From Lamellibrachia satsuma (Eukaryota; Annelida; Polychaeta; Sabellida; Siboglinidae): DNA of 64,000 nt. Numbering within the stretch: the stretch's first letter is position 1; each line of letters begins with the position of its first letter. The DNA lies in NCBI GenBank assembly GCA_033239005.1, contig BSQZ01000012.1, positions 230,001-294,000 of the forward strand. The letters run 5' to 3'. The notes beneath the pieces were generated by a model. It saw only the letters and a list, made by a program, of their open reading frames with translations. It was not told where the DNA came from and searched no databases. Shown here in pieces: positions 11,315-28,007 of the stretch. The position numbers were made by a program, and so were the translations under genes.

Positions 11315-14083
11315 TTAATTTATTGTCCTCTGTGAGAACGAGTGCTTCCTGATGTCCAATCTACATTGATCCTTTACTAATTTTACCTCATGTCCTCTAG
11401 TTCTGCTATCCTTCTTGAGTGAGAAAAACATATTTCTATCAATATTTTCATACCCATTCAATATCTTAAAAACTTCAATCTGATCTCCTCTTAACCTCCT
11501 TGTCTCTAGAGTTGTTAAACCACATTCTTTCAGGCGTTCTTCATAACTAAGGTCTCTAAGTTCTGGAATCATTTTAGTTGCTCTCCTTTGTATGCGTTCA
11601 AGCGTATCTATATCCTTCTTACGATATGGTCTCCATGCTTGTATACAGTATTCTAAATGAGGTCTAACTATTGCTTTATAAAGAGGTATAATTAACTTTT
11701 TTCCCTTGTATGTTATGTTTCTTCTAATCAATCCAAGAATTTGATTACCCTTTGAAGCTGCAATACCACACTGCTCTGAAACTTTCATATCAGCGCTTAT
11801 TGTAACTCCTAAATCCTTTTCTTTTACAGTAGTACCAAGAACAGTAGCTCCCACTTTATAGTTTACATTCAAGTTCCCATGTCTTGTATGTAGGCATTTA
11901 CATTTCCCAAAATTGAACAGCATCTGCCATTTCTCAGACCATTTCACTAATCTGTCTAGATCGTTTTGTAAATGTTGTTTATCACCATCAGTATTAACCT
12001 TTCTAAACAGTTTTGTGTCGTCCGCAAATTTCAGTACGTTACTTGTTATACTCTCGTCCAAGTCATTGATATAAATTAAGAATAATATAGGTCCTAATAC
12101 TGATCCTTGAGGTACCCCACTCAAAACCGATTTCCAATTTGAAACTTCGCCATCTACTACAACTCGTTGTCTTCTGTCAGTCAGCCATTGTTCTATCCAG
12201 TCAGTTATGCTATCCCCGATACCATGGGCTTTTAATTTAAGTAGCAATCTTTGATGTGGCACTTTGTCAAAAGCTTTCTGAAAATCTAAGTAGATAATAT
12301 CTACTGGCGATCCCTCGTCTATCCACTTAGTGATTTCTTCCAAAAAACATAACATATTTGTTAAGCATGACCTCGCTTTAAGGAATCCATGTTGAGATGA
12401 ATTTAATAATTTATGCTTAACGAGGAAGTCCACCATATGGTCTTTAATTAACCTTTCTAATAATTTACAAATCACTGGTCTGTAATGCTCTGACTTATTT
12501 CTCGATCCCTTTTTAAATAATGGTATGATGTTTGCTTCTTTCCATTCAAACGGAACAACTCCCTCTTTTAATGACAAGTTGAATACTCTTGCAAGTGGTA
12601 TACTGATTTGATCTACTGTTTCCATTAGTAATTTTGGAGGAATCCCATCCACTCCCGGTGATTTGTTATCCTTCATTGCCTTTATTTTCCTAGCTACCAA
12701 TTCTGGAGTTACAACTACCGGTCCTAAATAGTCAGATTTAGCCCCCTGAAATTTAGCATCAGCAACTGGTAATGAACTAATATCTTCTTTTGTAAACACT
12801 GAACTGAAGTAACCATTTAGGTCTTCCGCCATTAAAAACCCCTGTGATATTATATTTCCAGCACTGTCTTCTAGAGGTCCAACCTTGTCTTGTACGTTTT
12901 GTTTACTCCTGACATATGCATAAAAACTCTTGCTGTCAGTTTTTATGTTACATGCTAGTTTTTGCTCATAGCTTCTTTTAGATTGTCTGATTTCAGTTGT
13001 AGCTGCATTAAGTGCCTCTTTGTATTTTGCATAGTCTTCTTCCTTTCTGGTACGCCTATAAACCCTCCACATAGTTTGTTTTAGCATTATTTTTCTAATT
13101 GCCTCTTTTGACAAGTGTTTCTTTCTACACCGTTTTCCTTGTTTTCGGAAGGGAACAAATTTATCAATGATACTCTCAATTTCAAATTTTAGAATATTCC
13201 AACATTCAATTGCAGTCTTATTCATCAGCATCAGCAGCTTATTCCAATCTAGCTGTGCTAAGTATTTTCTCATATCTTTGTAGTTACCTTTGTGGAAGTT
13301 TCTCTTGTACGTTTTCTTATTTTTACTTTCTGATTTTACATTGATGTCAAAATGTATTTGATTATGGTCACTATTACCCAATGGTTCAAATATTTTTACA
13401 TTGTCCACTAATTCTTTTTGTGATGACAAAACTATATCTAATACATTTTCTCCCCTGGTTGGTTCTAGTACGTGCTGAGTAAGAAAGCTATCCTGGATTA
13501 AACATAGAAATTGTTGATCCTCAATCCCTGTGCTCTCTAGAGAATTCCATTGTATGTGTCCATGGTTAAAATCTCCCATTATGATACATTCCCCTTTACT
13601 AACTTCCTTTATAGCGTTTTTTATTTTTGTGTTGTCCTCTTCGTTTATGTTTGGACTTCGGTAAACTAATCCAATAGTTAATTTTGAATTTCCTGAAACA
13701 ATTTTGCACCAAACAGCTTCATCGCAATCTGCTTCCCTTTCTAGTTTTATTTCATAAGCCTGAATAGATTCTTTAACATATAAAATAACTCCCCCGCCCC
13801 TTCTTCCTATTCGATCTTTCCTAAACATTACGTATCCTGTCAGTCCTAATTCAGCATCTGTTATATCTATGTTGGCCCATGATTCAGTTATACCAGTTAT
13901 GTGAGGGTCAATATCTTCTACCATAATGTTTAATTCGTTTTTCTTATTTACTATGCTCCTTGCATTTAAACATACGCATCTATAACCTTTTTCAGAGATG
14001 TTTTTCGGATGATTTGATATTGGTTTATCTGTGCTAGTGGCCTCTTGTTCTGCTTGAGGCACCTCTAGGTAACCCCCCTGCAC
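11315..14083 (-). pseudogene. CR1 ORF2: endonuclease-reverse transcriptase, lightly damaged
   Basis: 922 open codons. Residues about 33-245 form an AP-like endonuclease with 'ITESW', 'GDFNHGH' and 'SDHNQIHFD' motifs. Residues about 450-740 form the reverse transcriptase with 'SPGVDGIPPKLL', 'LDFQKAFDKVPH', '[11 protein letters not shown]' and the catalytic 'FADDTKLF' near residue 685. These nick target DNA and copy the element's RNA. Two faults are visible. The conserved block after 'HYRPV' (near residue 534) lacks about five residues usual in the family. The frame also ends at a TAA (11315-11317) where the related copy near 61055 has GAA, with about 30 more in-frame codons still readable. 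The first codon is GTG; no ATG precedes the endonuclease domain, so expression must depend on ORF1 translation. Confidence 0.88.
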
Positions 14084-14085
14084 TT

Positions 14086-15408
14086 CTAGTTTAAAGAATG
14101 TTTACTTCCAAAAATATTTGTCATTGTACCCAAGTCGCTATCTACTGCTGGTGAAAGTTTGTCCGCGAATACTGTCGCCCCCTTTCCACTTAAATGAAGC
14201 CCATCCTTCATGTACATATCAGCCCTCCCAACAAAACTTCCCCATAAATCCACAAATCCTACTTCCTCTTCCCTACACAGCCTCTGGACTAACATGTTAA
14301 TTGCCATCCCCCGACAATTTCGATATTTGTGACCCCTCCTGCCCATTACAGGTAAAATCCCTGACAGTATTACCTGCTCAACCCGCGTCTGTTTTAATGT
14401 TCTGACCAACTGCCTATATTTCCTAACTATGGCAGTTGTACCCTCCCTCTCTACGTTATTTGTCCCTACATGTACTAAAACAGATCCACCCTTACCCGAG
14501 CCTACGATGTTTTTTACCCTCTCAGTTATCGCCTCTATTTTGGCTCCAGGCAAGCAGACCACCACATCATCTCCCTTGTTTAAGACTCTGTCGGTCTTCC
14601 TAACTATCGAATCCCCCATAAACACCCTCGCTCTCTTCCTCACCCCCTCTATCACTGCTGCAGAATAACTCTTCCTTTCGATCCCCTCCATCACATTCTG
14701 TCCTGACCCCTTCCCTTCCGTCTCCCCCACTCCCTTCTCCTTCCCTCCTGTCTCCCCTACTCCCCTCTCCTTCACTCCGGTTGTTTTCCCTCCCGTCTCC
14801 CCCACTCCCTTCTCCTTCCCTCCTGTCTCCGCTACTCCCCTCTCCTTCACTCCGGTTGTCTTCCCTCCCGTCTCCCCCACTCCCTTCTCCTTCCCTCCTG
14901 TCTCCGCTACTCCCCTCTCCTTCACCCCGGTTGTCTTCCCTCCCGTCTCCCCCACTCCCTTCTCATTCCCTCCTGTCTCCCCTACTCCCCTGTCCTTCAC
15001 CCCGGTTGTCTTCCCTCCCGTTCCTTTCCTTCCAGTCTCCTTACGTCCTGTCTCCCTATGACCTGTCACTTTCCCTCCTCTCAGCTTCCTCCCAGGCTGA
15101 GGTGAGCTCTCCCTAGCATCTCTTGTGTCTTTCCCCACTTTATCGTCTACTGTTCCCTCACCGGAACTACTGGCACAACTCCCCTGTTCCCTTCCCACCA
15201 TTGCCACAACGAGCAGCCTCAGCTCTTCCAACTCCACCTCTATTTCCTTCATCCTTGCGCATCCCCTACACTCAAAACTAAAACTATCTGCCTGGACCTC
15301 AGCCCAGGACTTCTCGCACCCAGACTTGACGAAATCTACCCAGTTACTACAACTGCCACAAATTAAGTGCCTTGTGGCCTTTAACTGCCGTTTGCACGGG
15401 GCCATCAT
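14086..15408 (-). CDS. CR1 ORF1: zinc finger plus GDSL/SGNH esterase-like protein
   Basis: 440 codons, ATG to TAG. Residues about 14-55 hold cysteines in a PHD/treble-clef-like pattern (CGSC ... C ... CRGC). A low-complexity linker (about 100-230) contains a 25-residue tandem repeat rich in Thr-Gly-Lys-Glu. Residues about 260-430 form an SGNH-hydrolase-like fold: GDSI at 265-268 carries the candidate nucleophile Ser, GTNN at 315-318 the block III Asn, and DGLHLS at 402-407 the Asp and His. CR1-family ORF1 proteins with such esterase domains are known; they are thought to bind RNA and membranes or lipids, though their role in retrotransposition is not settled. The reading frame is intact. Confidence 0.88.
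   Translation of the reverse strand: MMAPCKRQLKATRHLICGSCSNWVDFVKSGCEKSWAEVQADSFSFECRGCARMKEIEVELEELRLLVVAMVGREQGSCASSSGEGTVDDKVGKDTRDARESSPQPGRKLRGGKVTGHRETGRKETGRKGTGGKTTGVKDRGVGETGGNEKGVGETGGKTTGVKERGVAETGGKEKGVGETGGKTTGVKERGVAETGGKEKGVGETGGKTTGVKERGVGETGGKEKGVGETEGKGSGQNVMEGIERKSYSAAVIEGVRKRARVFMGDSIVRKTDRVLNKGDDVVVCLPGAKIEAITERVKNIVGSGKGGSVLVHVGTNNVEREGTTAIVRKYRQLVRTLKQTRVEQVILSGILPVMGRRGHKYRNCRGMAINMLVQRLCREEEVGFVDLWGSFVGRADMYMKDGLHLSGKGATVFADKLSPAVDSDLGTMTNIFGSKHSLN
14089..14095 (-). promoter_or_regulatory. Candidate -1 ribosomal frameshift site (TTTAAAC)
   Basis: On the minus strand ORF1 ends 'TCT TTA AAC TAG'. The heptamer T TTA AAC is in the phase of a canonical X XXY YYZ slippery site and touches the stop codon. 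ORF2 is in the -1 frame and stays open across the junction. A GCCTC/GAGGC stem could form about 30 nt downstream, but its fit is only moderate. Sequence fit is direct; function is inferred. Confidence 0.6.
14730..15012. repeat. 75-bp coding tandem repeat inside CR1 ORF1
   Basis: About 3.5 copies of a 75-bp C/T-rich (plus strand) unit keep the ORF1 frame and encode a 25-residue Gly/Lys/Glu/Thr-rich repeat. They explain the Pro/Ser/Leu-rich open frame on the plus strand (14781-15116), which is a shadow. Confidence 0.85.
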
Positions 15409-15657
15409 ACAATTTAGTTTTAATTAGTTTGCTACGTTAGCCTTGAATAAGGCTGTTTTTGTGATCAAAAGAACACTTTAGGCTAAAAATCCTGCCACCT
15501 AGCGAATACGGAGAACACTGTGTAACAAAACAACGAAGTGAGTGTGTACTAATTTACGCTAAAATCCTGCTGTTAATTCCTTTTTACCGAAAACGTTGAC
15601 TACCGCTATGTCAGATATTACCTTATGTATGTAATTTAAGTAAATAAATCACTTTAT

Positions 15658-16189
<532 letters not shown>

Positions 16190-16690
16190 GTATTTCTGTA
16201 AATGATCTACACCAAATTCAAGTCGCTGCACCAAGTCCAAGTAGCCGGAAGTCTGGTGCTTCGTAAAGTAGGGCCACATACCCGTCTTCGATGTGCGTTT
16301 AAAACGTTCCACGATACTCAGCTTGGTTTCCTCGTGAGTCGAGAAGTGGTGGATGTCGAGTTCCTTCTACACGCTTTGTAAAGGGCGGTTGAGGAACTCC
16401 AGACCCTTATTGGTCTGCAAAGACACAAGCCTCTTTTCCACCAACTTTAAATGCCTTCACCAGGGTCGAACCATATTTGTTCTTGAGCGGACCGAACCAG
16501 GCCCACTTTGAAAACACCGTGTCGACAGCCCACTGGTTTCAACCACCCATGATGACGCGTCGACGCTTGAAGCTGTGTCTCTCCGATGTATGAAGGGTGC
16601 AAGCGTCCTGCTCAAATTGCGTCGGCTCCGCCGCAACTCCCGACTCTTTTCGGATCGAGGTAGATGCGTCTTAGTAACTCCCGTTCTTTG
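16190..16690 (-). pseudogene. Polinton-type (F54H12.3-like) integrase, frameshifted
   Basis: Successive minus-strand frames carry, in order, family motifs of the retroviral-type integrase of Polintons: 'LLRRIYLDPKRVGSCGG' (N-terminal), 'WAVDTVFSKWAWFGPLKNKY' (catalytic core start, with the first Asp), 'LVKAFK', 'NKGLEFLNRPLQ' (around the second Asp, where the usual D-K-G reads N-K-G) and 'IVERFKRTSKTGMWPYFTKH' (around the Glu). At least three frame changes and one stop separate them. C. elegans F54H12.3 is annotated as a transposon-derived protein of this type. It is a decayed copy; no intact frame remains. Confidence 0.7.
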
Positions 16691-16760
16691 ACACGACAAC
16701 ATACCATCGCAGCGTATTTTCACACTCGGCAAAACCACCCTCGCACCAGGACACGCCCGA

Positions 16761-16864
16761 CCTTGTGTACTCTCTCGTGTACTGTCTCGTATACTGTCTC
16801 GTGTACTATCTCGTGTACTGTCTCGTGTACTGCCTTGTGTACTGTCTCGCGTACTGTCTCGCGA
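16761..16864. repeat. 12-bp minisatellite 'tctcgtgtactg'
   Basis: About eight copies with single-base changes. Being a multiple of three, it yields a Ser-Thr-Arg-Asp repeat on the minus strand and a Tyr-Leu-Val-Cys repeat on the plus strand. It interrupts the decayed Polinton-type region and is probably not coding. Confidence 0.9.
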
Positions 16865-17104
16865 CGAGTACGATACTATACAGCGCAACACACACCACCA
16901 CCACTACGACCATCGATCGACATCCTGTCGGAGTCGTTGTCAACTGTTGCTACGTCGCAGCGTGCACGCCTCTTTAATACTTCGCCCAACGGTGCGGCGC
17001 CTCTAGCGACTGCGACCGAGGAGCGCGACTCGATCGGTTGGTGGAACGTCGTGATGTGTTCCCGGCGGCCACTCACTGCATGTACAGCTGACGGTCAGCG
17101 TTAC

Positions 17105-17652
17105 CGACCAGCTCCATCGGTACGTTGAGTCGCTTCAGATGACGCGCAAACGGCTCCTACCTCACCGCATAGTCCGTTTTCTTTTTTCTCAGAACGTAGT
17201 TCACCATATCCACCATGTTAGTCCCGATCACTGCGAAGCCGTCGCGTAAGAACTCTTCTCGATCGTTCCACGCGACTGCTGGGTGGGATTTTAGCCTTCT
17301 TTGTTATGCTTTTCAGAAAGCTGTCCGCGATGTCGGCCTCTACACCACCTATCGCTTCCGCTGTCACCGTCGTACCTACCGTCTCGCCCGGAGCGTTGTC
17401 GTGGTTACTGTTCACTACGCCCACTCGTACCGGCTGCTGCACCCGTTTCTCGTCTTTGTCATTGTACCGCTGCAATACCTGGTTGTACAGCTTCTCCCTT
17501 TCTTGTAAGACCTTCCGATCGAGGATGGCTTTCATATCCTCGTCCAGTCGACGCATGATATACACGACGGTGTTTGTCGGTGGTTGCGACGATGGTAGAA
17601 CGCTCTCTAACAACTGCGGGTCCACGAAGGCCATCTTCTTTACCTGCTCCAT
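17105..17652 (-). pseudogene. Polinton-type minor structural protein, N-terminal part intact
   Basis: The minus-strand frame 17218-17652 (144 codons from ATG) starts 'MEQVKKMAFVDPQLLES', followed by 'MRRLDEDMKAIL' and 'LYNQVLQRYND'. This pattern is shared by an uncharacterised protein that accompanies F54H12.2/F54H12.3-type genes in invertebrate genomes. Past a frame break near 17218, the C-terminal part is recognisable ('MVDMVNYVLRKKK', 'LNVPMELVGN') with one stop, down to about 17105. The function is inferred only from neighbourhood: likely a virion or packaging component. It lies about 400 bp upstream of the integrase remnant on the same strand, consistent with one element. Confidence 0.55.
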
Positions 17653-18378
17653 CAGGGTTGTAGCAACTTCTGGAGCAGCGGAAGGACAGAGGACGCCAAC
17701 TGAGCTAGAAAGGCTGGTAGGAATAAATCATATCATCTTACATAACTGCATTTGAGCAGACACATTGACAAATTTGCTGGTAGAACATGTTGGCAGTTTA
17801 ACTGTGGATTTTTAGATGATTCCAATAGGCGGAAGGATTTTTGGCAATTTTTTCGCTTCAACGTAATTCATGCAGAAATTGGTAAAAAAAATTGATGGGT
17901 ATAGCACGTTCATTTATTTTAAATGAGTTAGACGTTTGAGGCTTTGTCTAAACTCAATCAGCATGTCAGTGAGATGATGACAACGGCAGATAAGAAATTT
18001 CAGAATTTTTTATGGTCCCGTTTTCTTATAATCATACAAAACGTTAAAATGATCGCCAATGGGAAACGTAACAGTAGGCTGAACCCCACACCACTTTTGC
18101 GGCGCCAAACGTACATTTTTTACTACAACGGGCGATTCACATCGCAAAGGTGCCAGTTAATATAGTACTGGTACATTATTACAACGCGCGCGGGAATGTT
18201 TATGCACGTGCGTGTTCGTGCACGTGCGAGTAATTAATTAAATTGTCTTCCCAGAACACCGTTTGTGACACAGGCCAACTGGGAGTGGTTTGTAATTTGA
18301 TCATGATGTTTGAATGACAGAGCTTACGTTCGTGCAGTTTGATGATCACTATAGTCCGCCACACAATTACCGATTCTT
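17653..18378. other. No gene recognised
   Basis: AT-rich; the 73-codon frame at 17944-18165 (+) has no recognisable features. Confidence 0.45.
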
Positions 18379-18409
18379 CAGTTGCCAACTCACCAACAGT
18401 TGGCAACTG
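18379..18409. repeat. Perfect hairpin 'cagttgccaac' / 'gttggcaactg'
   Basis: Two perfect 11-bp arms with a 9-nt loop. It sits in a region with repeated 'gtcggccga' motifs (18449-18490). The pieces look like remains of a small inverted-repeat transposon, but no termini could be set. Confidence 0.6.
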
Positions 18410-18649
18410 AAAAATACACGTTTTGTGGACATCTGGCATCTGAAAAATATGTCGGCCGATGGGTAATTATCAACTTTGTCGGCCGACGAACTGTTGGCGA
18501 CTACAAGTCGGTAAGTGTATGGCGGGCTTTAGAATAACTTCTTTATGCGGTAAGTAGTATTATAGTAAAATATGTTTCCACGTGTCAATGTATATTATGT
18601 CAGCTATCGCTAGAAAATAAAATAAACACAAAGAGTACATACGCGTATG

Positions 18650-18762
18650 ATAACTACGTATGATAACTACGTGTGATAACTACGTGTGATAACTACGTGT
18701 GTTAACTACGTGTGATAAATACGTGTGATAACTACGTGTGATAACTACGTATGGTAACTACG
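18650..18762. repeat. 13-bp minisatellite 'ataactacgtgtg'
   Basis: About eight copies of 'tacg(t/c)(g/a)tgataac' with minor variants. Confidence 0.9.
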
Positions 18763-19104
18763 CAATATAGAATGTGTAGGTCTATGCACAGTTGGGTGTA
18801 GTTTCGTGTCGATTGGACATCTGCATATCTAGGGTCTCGCAATGGGTGTATGAGGCCAAGGGGAGCGTTATAGTCACCCATTAGTAACGGCGCAAAGGGA
18901 TTAAGGCCAATAAGAGGGGCAAGTCTCAATAAGCCACTGCGAGTGGAGATGAATGGAGACTCCACTAACGTTGGATAATTGAGGGTTTACACATTGCCAT
19001 TGGCGATTTTGCATTGATATCGTAGCATTCGTGTTTCATTGGTAATAAGTGATTCAGAGATTCATACAACGATTCAAATTTGTCCCTGACGTTCATGATT
19101 GGTG
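18763..19104. other. No gene recognised
   Basis: Unique sequence; the minus-strand frame 18732-18965 has no recognised domain and overlaps the minisatellite. Confidence 0.4.
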
Positions 19105-19240
19105 AGCTAATATGGTAGGGTTATCTAACAGTATAGCGCGGCGCATAAAATTAAATTGCTATGTGTTCAATTGAATAAATGCATTTTTAGTAAACCACTG
19201 GCGTGATATTCTTAATTGTTATTGCAAATGGTTATGTTTT
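19105..19240 (-). mobile_element. Partial copy of inverted-repeat element M1
   Basis: Read on the minus strand it starts with 'AAGAATATCACG(C/T).AGTGGTTTACTA' and continues with 'TTAATTTTA.G..CCGC' and 'TTAGATAAC'. These match the left end of the element at 48574-49045 in the same order. Only the first ~135 bp are present. Confidence 0.6.
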
Positions 19241-19441
19241 ACATCTATACGTTTAAAATCTACAAATGGACAACAATGACGCGTTGTATAATTTGTTTAT
19301 TTATCCACAACATTGCACTAACCTGTCCACAAGAAATAAAAGTACATTCACCTACAAAATAAATTAACCGCTCTTATTTTTATTCATTGACATAAGGGGC
19401 TAACAAAATGTCGACGACCATGGCATGAGAAGATACGAGAA

Positions 19442-25620
<6,179 letters not shown>

Positions 25621-25906
25621 CATAATGTGTTAATTTGTAGTAATTTTTCAAACACGTTTTATGAATTCCAACAGGTTTCACTTGACTACAATTAGTATGT
25701 GTCAGCTGCTGGTCAGAGAATCTGTTCTTTGTATATGGGATGTAATTTAGATTGTTTTGATATTAATTATTAATTAACTAGTATGTAACATTGGGTAAAT
25801 TTACATGCCCACTTGTTACAATGTCTGTCTTATGTGGTTAAAAAGCATAATATATATCTATTGTTTTTCTTTAAATTGTATGTATTTTTCTATGCTGTCA
25901 GCATGA

Positions 25907-25912
25907 AATAAA
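25907..25912 (+). terminator. ANKRD16 polyadenylation signal
   Basis: AATAAA, 287 bp after the stop codon and the best signal downstream. It is a plausible 3' end marker but untested. Confidence 0.5.
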
Positions 25913-25929
25913 TATACTTTAAAATGTTA

Positions 25930-26170
25930 CGATACTGATTTGACAGGGATTATGTAACATAAACTAGATCTACACTCTTGGGTGCAAGTAAATTCTCTAA
26001 TATTTCCAAAGGGTGATCTCAAAACCTTGATGTACAATGCAGAAAATTGATTTATGGGAGTACCAACTGTTTGGTTTTGGGGTCGTACATGGATGTATTT
26101 TTTTAATGTTGATTTTCCACAGTTCAAAGGTAGCTGACTTTGAATGCTTGCAGGCTGTTTTGCATTATGG
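25930..26170. other. No gene recognised
   Basis: Intergenic, after the ANKRD16 3' UTR. Confidence 0.4.
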
Positions 26171-26274
26171 TGGCTGAAGTGCCACCTCAGTGACCTGGCT
26201 GAAGTGCTACCTCAGTAACCTGGCTGAAGTGCCACCTCAGTGACCTGGCTGAAGTGCCACCTCAGTGACCTGGC
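26171..26274. repeat. 25-bp minisatellite
   Basis: Four copies of 'tggctgaagtgccacctcag' + 'tgacc', nearly identical. Confidence 0.95.
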
Positions 26275-26880
26275 GAATACAAAATTGTCGAAGTTGTACA
26301 CTGGTCAGTGTGATTCAAAGTTTCATGTAGCGGGGGGAGGGGGTCTGAGGATAAATCACCTGGGTTTCACGTAGTGATGTACATCAATATTTTGAGACCA
26401 TCTATATCTAAATGACAATCCATTGATATAAGATACCATCTTACTTCCGGAACTGTTTTGTTTTTAAAAGTAATGGTAATTGATGAAGATGTAACTGGCA
26501 TTTTCAGTTACATCCAATTGCATCATGTAACTTTTTTACTCAACTTATTTGCTACAAATAATAAAATATATGTTACGTAAACCATATTTGTTTGAAAATA
26601 TGTACCATAATATTAATATGCAGATTGCATAAAACTGAGCACTAAATGTTGTTTTTTTGGAGTTGAGTCTGCCTGTGGTTGCTCAGTTCACAAACTGCTA
26701 TTTTGATATGGAATTAATAATTGGAATTGGTATTTTTGAGGTGGAACTGGTATGTGTAATTGGAATTTATACAATGTAATTGACTTCAAGCCTGCTTGAT
26801 TCATACAATAATTATTGTATTTGATCCACTGATGAATCACTCAACACTTGAGCTCAAAACAGTTTATTCTTATGGCAACA
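26275..26880. other. No exon found
   Basis: AT-rich; upstream exons of the gene at 28008-29157 may lie here but none could be supported. Confidence 0.4.
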
Positions 26881-26888
26881 TACAAAGA

Positions 26889-27523
26889 CAACATGGGCCA
26901 CAAGTGTGAACTTTAATCACAGATACATGGAGATAAGATAACATGGGCCACAAGTGTGAACTTTAATCACAGACACATGGAGATAAGATAACATGGGCCG
27001 CAAGTGTGAACTTTAATCACAGACACATGGAGATAAGACAACATGGGCCGCAAGTGTGAACTTTAATCACAGACACATGGAGATAAGACAACATGGGCCG
27101 CAAGTGTGAACTTTAATCACAGACACATGGAGATAAGACAACATGGGCCGCAAGTGTGAACTTTAATGATAAGACAACATGGGCCGCAAGTGTGAACTTT
27201 AATCACAGACACATGGAGATAAGACAACATGGGCCGCAAGTGTGAACTTTAATCACAGACACATGGAGATAAGACAACATGGGCCGCAAGTGTGAACTTT
27301 AAGCACAGACACATGGAGATAAGACAACATGGGCCGCAAGTGTGAACTTTAATCACAGACACATGGAGATAAGACAACATGGGCCGCAAGTGTGAACTTT
27401 AATCACAGACACATGGAGATAAGACAACATGGGCCGCAAGTGTGAACTTTAATCACAGACACATGGAGATAAGACAACATGGGCCACAAGTGTGAACTTT
27501 AATCACAGACACATGGAGATAAT
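26889..27523. repeat. 50-bp minisatellite, about 13 copies
   Basis: The unit begins 'acatgggccgcaagtgtgaa' and ends 'catggagataagaca'. Copies are nearly identical; one near 27140 is shortened. High identity implies recent expansion. Confidence 0.95.
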
Positions 27524-28007
27524 GTCAGTAGTGCTACTTCTAGTGCATCATCAGTTTCATGTTTATTTGTTTCAAAACAAATACATATTCCAACGAAAAC
27601 TTTGTTAGAATCCAGGGCAGTGACCCGAAATGGGGTAAATAAGTAGGTGGATGGTGTACACGAACGAAGAGTGGCTATTGCGAGATTAGTAGGTTTTGTT
27701 GTTGTCAGTTAACTTTATTTTATAATTTATTTATATGGTTTGGATTTTATTAAACCCAAATTAAGGACTGTAAATTTGAAGCATTCAGCGAGTTTGAAGT
27801 AAAGAGTGAAGTGAAGTGTTCCCGGCACGTCCCATGAAGCGAAGTGTTCCCAGCATATCCCATCAGCTACACAAATCTAAAACATAGACAATAAACAAAT
27901 CCACATGACATTCAACAGTTGTGAACACTCCAGGTGATACAAAGTTTGTGCTGCCAACTTATCACATTATATTTTATACCCTGAGGTTTTCTTTGGTTCC
28001 ACTAAAG

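Larger units (their letters stand above)
11123..15420 (-). mobile_element. CR1-type LINE, near full length
   Basis: Reads on the minus strand as ORF1 (zinc finger, repeats, esterase), ORF2 (endonuclease, reverse transcriptase) and a 3' UTR ending in a short direct repeat 'cttgttaaatcttgttaaa' at 11123-11142, the simple tail expected of CR1 elements. The 3' UTR segment 'ggactctcgataagccaatg' and the following 'ccacttgccatctgg' recur at 60950-61240, confirming an interspersed family. No poly(A). Two lesions in ORF2 (an in-frame gap in reverse transcriptase and a premature stop) suggest it is no longer active. Confidence 0.9.

Noticed and set aside
14781..15116. Pro/Ser/Leu-rich plus-strand frame
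   Set aside because: Shadow of the repeat in CR1 ORF1 on the minus strand.
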